From: an uncultured Elusimicrobium sp.
Lineage (GTDB): Bacteria; Elusimicrobiota; Elusimicrobia; Elusimicrobiales; Elusimicrobiaceae
Assembly: GCA_902767385.1 (NCBI GenBank)
Contig: CACXHA010000121.1
Span: 1 to 10,530, forward strand
Direction: 5' to 3'
Length of the DNA stretch: 10,530 bases
Shown here: positions 7,388-10,530 of the stretch, one piece after another
Layout of the letters: every line of letters begins with the position of its first letter
Position numbering within the stretch: the stretch's first letter is position 1
The notes under the pieces: generated by a model
Database searches by the model: none
Told to the model about the DNA's origin: nothing
What the model saw: only the letters and a program-made list of their open reading frames with translations
Position numbers and translations under genes: made by a program

Positions 7388-8563
7388 ATGCATAAGAGAT
7401 GGTTTTTAGTAGTGGTGACGGGTTTGCTAGCTAGTGTCGCGTCGGGTGGGATACTAACTGAGGGGGTGCTTGCGCAAAAAATACAAACGGCACCTTCGGC
7501 GTATTTGGACCACTTCAAATATATGCGTTATTATTTACCGACGCAGCAGGTAGTAGAGCCGTTAGGTCTTTGGGAGCGTTGGTTTTCGTTTAATTCTGCT
7601 CGTGAACAAGAACGCGCGTTGGCCTTCTACTTGTTTAATATGTATGCAATTACGCATAGTTCTCAGCAGCCATTTTCCAGTTCTCTTGATTTAAACGGGG
7701 TAGGTGTACTTGACGGATTTATGCTTACTAGAGAACCTTTTGATTTTAAAAATGCCCTTGCTTTTTATCAAAAGCACCAGCCTGAGGTGCAAGCCTGGTT
7801 GCGCCAGTTTTTTTCCGGTAAGAAATTGCCTTGGCCTTTACCGGCAGAGGAAGATTACTTGCGTTGGGTTTCTCTTTTAGAAACCCTTCCGCAACATCGC
7901 AAACAGGCTGTTTATGCATGGCCGCGGTCAAATAGATTGCAAAGTTCCTTGTCCGGGCAAGCGGTCGGGTTGTTTGCGGAGATAGTAGATAAATCTAAAG
8001 AAAATGCGAAAAAACGGGTTGTTTTATATGACCAGCCCGATGTACATTTAGAAGATTTAGATCATAACCTGGGGGCGCATGGGGCTCGTCGCAAGCGTAC
8101 CTATCGTTGGGTCAAAGAGGAGTGCTATTTTAGCAGTTATATAACCGCTAAAGTACTTACTGCGCAAGTTATTTCTCAACCTAAAATTTGGAAAGACACC
8201 CGTATTTATTTGCTGACGGTATATCCCAAGCAAGGAGAGTTTTTAAAACCGGCGAATGGATCCCGCTTTACTTTAGCAAATGGGAAGACGGGCGGGTCTT
8301 GGCGTTACCATACGGCCGTATTTGTCGTTTTGCCATATCGCAATTCGTATGTTCCCGTGATATTGGATTTGCTGTTAAATGGGGACAAAGCGGTTTCTTT
8401 AGAAGATTGGTTGGCCCATTTTGATTCCCAAGTTGTTTTTCAAGCGGTTCCTTTTGTGCGGGGACAAGTTACCGAAACGGCCCTACGAGTGCCCGACAAA
8501 ACCACAGCTGGTACGGTATGGGTAGACGGAAAATCCTACCGACCGGCCGAGGTCCTACACTAG
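7388..8563 (+). CDS. Secreted protein-glutaminase-like cysteine deamidase (putative)
   Basis: A 391-residue exported protein with a signal peptide (about 1-20 or 1-29). The region 30-235 is not recognised and may be a propeptide or substrate-binding part. The C-terminal third carries the pattern of protein-glutaminases (deamidases turning protein-bound Gln into Glu): Cys246 starting the helix CYFSSYITAKVL, then WRYH with His308 before a hydrophobic strand, Asp327 in VILDLLL, and Trp341. The His-to-Asp spacing of 19 is close to the family's, as I recall it; the Cys-to-His spacing (62) is longer, implying an insertion. Known protein-glutaminases are made as preproenzymes activated by proteolysis, and a secreted serine protease is encoded divergently. 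It could instead be another papain or transglutaminase-fold enzyme. The gene lies 3 bases from the convergent ankyrin gene. The fold is inferred from motifs only. Confidence 0.6.
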   Translation: MHKRWFLVVVTGLLASVASGGILTEGVLAQKIQTAPSAYLDHFKYMRYYLPTQQVVEPLGLWERWFSFNSAREQERALAFYLFNMYAITHSSQQPFSSSLDLNGVGVLDGFMLTREPFDFKNALAFYQKHQPEVQAWLRQFFSGKKLPWPLPAEEDYLRWVSLLETLPQHRKQAVYAWPRSNRLQSSLSGQAVGLFAEIVDKSKENAKKRVVLYDQPDVHLEDLDHNLGAHGARRKRTYRWVKEECYFSSYITAKVLTAQVISQPKIWKDTRIYLLTVYPKQGEFLKPANGSRFTLANGKTGGSWRYHTAVFVVLPYRNSYVPVILDLLLNGDKAVSLEDWLAHFDSQVVFQAVPFVRGQVTETALRVPDKTTAGTVWVDGKSYRPAEVLH

Positions 8564-8566
8564 AAA

Positions 8567-9316
8567 TCAATCAACGTTTGCAGGAATATCTTTTTGCTGA
8601 GCTACCCCCTTGGGGAGAGTGGGGGTACTGGGCTCGGCGGGTTTTGGTGTTTCCGGTTTGGTTTCCATTTGTTTTAATTGCGGTTTGCGGGGATATTCAA
8701 CGGTGAAAAATTTTTCCCGTTCTTCCAAAATTTCCAGCACTAGCATTGCTTGGCGCAAATCCATTTTTTCTTGTTCGCTAAGTTGTTTATTCCCTGGCAA
8801 ATAATCTGCGGCAAGGGATTCGTTCTCTTGCTGGAAATGTGGGCTAGCGTGGGCAATTAAAAGGGTTTTAATAACCGGCAAAGAGTTATGTTTTGCTGCA
8901 AGCAGTAACGCTTTGTTTTTGTTGTGTTGCTGGGCAGCAGAGTTTCCGCCTTGGCGTGCTAACACCAATGTAATAACAGGGGTTGGATTATATTGAGCGG
9001 CCACCATTAAGGGAGTGTTACCTGCTTTGTCCGTAGCCAAAGGGTCTGCCCCGGCAAGCAATAATTTATGGATTACTTGGGGTTGTGTGGCATGACGGGC
9101 TGCATAAAATAAAGCCGTTTGCCCTGATTTATCACGTATGGTTACTTCTTGCTCGTTAAGAAGTTCTTCCATTTTTTCGGTGTCGTTGTCCTCCAAGGCA
9201 CGCATGAGCCGGGTAGCTCCGCGCGAATCGCGTTCTTGTGCAAAATGCCGATATGCCAATCCCCCGGCAATGATGACACATAAAACAGCTATAAACACCC
9301 AAGTACTTTTCTTCAT
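8567..9316 (-). CDS. Membrane-anchored, probably periplasmic ankyrin-repeat protein
   Basis: A 249-residue protein with an N-terminal signal anchor (Lys2-Lys3, hydrophobic 6-22) and about four ankyrin repeats at residues 30-164. The clearest are GQTALFYAARHATQPQVIHK and GNTPLMVAAQYNPTPVITLV; the fourth is degenerate. A helical, charged segment (175-205) and a Pro/Lys/Thr-rich tail (about 208-240) follow. The anchor places the repeats outside the inner membrane, where ankyrin proteins are known as binding partners or helpers of periplasmic enzymes. I chose the ATG at 9316 because it starts the signal anchor. The frame stays open upstream to 9403, but that would run across the lysS promoter and into lysS. 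No Shine-Dalgarno is present and a -10 box lies seven bases upstream. It may bind the product of the convergent gene, but nothing in the sequence proves this. Confidence 0.88.
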   Translation of the reverse strand: MKKSTWVFIAVLCVIIAGGLAYRHFAQERDSRGATRLMRALEDNDTEKMEELLNEQEVTIRDKSGQTALFYAARHATQPQVIHKLLLAGADPLATDKAGNTPLMVAAQYNPTPVITLVLARQGGNSAAQQHNKNKALLLAAKHNSLPVIKTLLIAHASPHFQQENESLAADYLPGNKQLSEQEKMDLRQAMLVLEILEEREKFFTVEYPRKPQLKQMETKPETPKPAEPSTPTLPKGVAQQKDIPANVD

Positions 9317-9322
9317 ACTTTG

Positions 9323-9359
9323 TATTTTAGCACATTGTGCGCGATAAATTGCTAAAATA
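9323..9359. repeat. Perfect 10-base inverted repeat between divergent genes
   Basis: TATTTTAGCA (9323-9332) and TGCTAAAATA (9350-9359) are exact reverse complements with 17 bases between them. Each arm is also an extended -10 element facing outward (TGCTAAAAT). Overlapping the left arm is a second perfect palindrome, GCACATTGTGC (9330-9340). It could be an operator shared by both promoters or two mirrored promoters. Confidence 0.65.
9324..9332 (-). promoter_or_regulatory. Extended -10 promoter of the ankyrin gene
   Basis: The minus strand reads TGCTAAAAT with TAAAAT at 9324-9329 and seven bases to the ATG at 9316. No clear -35 is visible. As for the protease gene, transcription would start at or one base before the ATG. 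Confidence 0.55.
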
Positions 9360-9363
9360 TAAT
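9335..9363 (+). promoter_or_regulatory. Promoter of lysS
   Basis: TTGTGC (9335-9340) and a perfect TATAAT (9358-9363) are 17 bases apart. Expected start is near 9369-9370, giving a leader of about 16 bases with AGAGG (9376-9380) five bases before the ATG. The leader is too short for a T-box. An overlapping extended -10, TGCTAAAAT at 9350-9358, could be an alternative. Confidence 0.65.
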
Positions 9364-9385
9364 TAATCACTACATAGAGGTATTT

Positions 9386-10530
9386 ATGGCCGAACAACAA
9401 CACAACAATGCCTTAGACGGCATTATGAAACAACGCTACCAAGAGGTAGAAGAAATTCGTCAAATGGGGATTGCTCCGTATCCCAACCGTTGCGAAAAAC
9501 AAATTTCTTGTGCAGATGCTAAAAATTTAGAAGAAAATGCCGATGCCGTAACCGCCGGGCGTTTAATGCAAATACGCTTAATGGGCAAGGCTGCGTTTGC
9601 GCACTTGCGCGATTTTTCGGGCCGTATCCAATTATATGTGGCCAAAGATAATTTAGGCGAAGAAGCGTACACTTTTTTTAAAAAACATATTGCAGTGGGG
9701 GACTTTGTGTCGGTAACCGGGCATATCTTTGTGACTAAAACCGGCGAAAAAACGATTAAAGTTACCAAAATGACTTTGCTTTCTAAAGCCATCCGCCCCA
9801 TGCCGGAAAAGTACCACGGCTTGCAAGATACCGAGGTGCGCTTTCGCAAACGCCACTTGGATTTGATTGCCAACGAAGAAGTAAAAGATATTTTTGTAAA
9901 ACGTGCCAAAATTATTTCTTCTATCCGCAAAACGTTAGATGAAAAAGGTTTTTTGGAAGTAGAAACCCCCATTTTAAACCCCTCTTCCGGTGGGGCCATT
10001 GCCCGTCCGTTTGAGACGTATCACAACGCGCTTAAAATGCCGCTTTATATGCGTATTGCGCTGGAACTGCACCACAAGCGGTTGATTATCGGCGGGTTGG
10101 ACCGTATTTATGAAATCGGTCATATGTTTCGCAACGAAGGGATTGACACTACCCATAACCCGGAATTTACCATGATGGAACTTTACCAGGCGTATGGGGA
10201 CGTAAACACCATGGCTGACTTGTTTGATGAAATTTTAGGCAACGCCGCCAAAGCTATTGGCGTGGAAAAAGTGCAATTTCGCGGGTACGAAGTAGATTTG
10301 CGCCCGCCGTACAAACGCCTTTATATTCCGGTGGCGTGGCAAGAAAAATTTGGGCATGATATTCATGAAGTATTAAACGGCCGCCAGTTTAACCGCGCCA
10401 AGTTGGAAGAAGTAGCCCGCGAACAAGGCATTAAGTTTTCTGCTGACGATAGCGACAGCGCTATTTTTGATGAGCTTTTTGAAGGTAAACTGTTAGCGGA
10501 TTATCATAACCCGGTTATTGCGCTGGATTA
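9386..10530 (+). CDS. lysS: Lysyl-tRNA synthetase, class II, 3' end cut by window edge
   Basis: Charges tRNA-Lys with lysine in the cytoplasm. About 381 of the family's roughly 500 residues are visible. An N-terminal OB-fold anticodon-binding domain (about 55-135) includes GRLMQIRLMGKAAFAHLRD and SGRIQLYV. The class II catalytic domain follows, with motif 1 near 173-197 (ending GFLEVETPIL), the GGAIARPF loop (202-209), and motif 2 near 238-268 containing FRNEGIDTTHNPEFTMMELY with its ATP-binding Arg (249). Motif 3 lies beyond the edge. The segment normally reading RIAPELYLKRL is RIALELHHKRL here, a small departure near the lysine and ATP site that keeps RIA, EL and KRL. The start has AGAGG five bases upstream and its own promoter. 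Family assignment is very safe. Confidence 0.97.
   Translation, partial: MAEQQHNNALDGIMKQRYQEVEEIRQMGIAPYPNRCEKQISCADAKNLEENADAVTAGRLMQIRLMGKAAFAHLRDFSGRIQLYVAKDNLGEEAYTFFKKHIAVGDFVSVTGHIFVTKTGEKTIKVTKMTLLSKAIRPMPEKYHGLQDTEVRFRKRHLDLIANEEVKDIFVKRAKIISSIRKTLDEKGFLEVETPILNPSSGGAIARPFETYHNALKMPLYMRIALELHHKRLIIGGLDRIYEIGHMFRNEGIDTTHNPEFTMMELYQAYGDVNTMADLFDEILGNAAKAIGVEKVQFRGYEVDLRPPYKRLYIPVAWQEKFGHDIHEVLNGRQFNRAKLEEVAREQGIKFSADDSDSAIFDELFEGKLLADYHNPVIALD

Noticed and set aside
8603..8627. TACCCCC / GGGGGTA inverted repeat with an 11-base loop near the convergent gene ends
   Set aside because: It has no T-tract on either strand and lies inside the ankyrin coding sequence, so I do not call it a terminator.
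9317..9403. Upstream extension of the ankyrin reading frame
   Set aside because: It would cross the lysS promoter and overlap the lysS start, and it would place 29 residues before a good signal anchor.
9460..9999. 179-codon open frame on the minus strand
   Set aside because: It is antisense to lysS, whose protein sequence is highly conserved; no start signal or recognisable product.

Overview
The window is a compact, gene-dense stretch of a Gram-negative (diderm) bacterial chromosome. Signs of an outer membrane are an outer-membrane efflux channel (TolC type), a small outer-membrane beta-barrel, two lipoproteins and several proteins with Sec signal peptides. Base composition is moderate by eye. 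The overall look (class II lysS, a small YjbH-like barrel, many secreted proteins of unknown function, very short spacers) would suit an Elusimicrobiota-like gut bacterium. That assignment is only an impression, since there is no rRNA or other marker gene to settle it. I see no tRNA, rRNA, CRISPR, insertion sequence, phage gene or origin, and no stretch of more than 300 bases without a gene.

Region 1 (1-4622, minus strand) is a six-gene envelope operon. In transcription order it encodes a small lipoprotein of unknown function, an outer-membrane beta-barrel protein, a two-helix membrane protein carrying only a HAMP domain, a TolC-like outer-membrane channel, a secreted patatin-type lipase, and a TPR lipoprotein that runs off the window's left edge. 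Genes are separated by 4-8 bases or overlap. A TATAAT promoter lies upstream of the first gene, at 4594-4622.

Region 2 (4625-7288, minus strand) holds a signal-peptide-bearing trypsin-like serine protease of the DegP/S1C type without PDZ domains. It is coupled by a 4-base ATGA overlap to a 627-residue membrane-anchored protein of unknown function.

Region 3 (7353-8563, plus strand) is divergent from region 2 and encodes a secreted 391-residue protein. Its C-terminal third carries the Cys / W-x-Y-H / Asp / Trp arrangement of protein-glutaminase-type deamidases. It converges, with a 3-base gap, on a membrane-anchored, probably periplasmic ankyrin-repeat protein (8567-9316, minus strand).

Region 4 (9335-10530, plus strand) is lysS (class II lysyl-tRNA synthetase), cut by the right edge. 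Its promoter is back to back with that of the ankyrin gene.

The most interesting signals are regulatory and enzymatic. First, three genes (starts at 7272, 7388 and 9316) have a -10 box 6-7 bases from their ATG and no Shine-Dalgarno sequence, which predicts leaderless mRNAs; lysS and the envelope operon have ordinary leaders with ribosome binding sites. Second, an extended -10 element TGCTAWAAT recurs, twice as a perfect inverted repeat between the ankyrin gene and lysS. Third, the protein-glutaminase-like enzyme next to a secreted protease suggests a small exported protein-modifying set.
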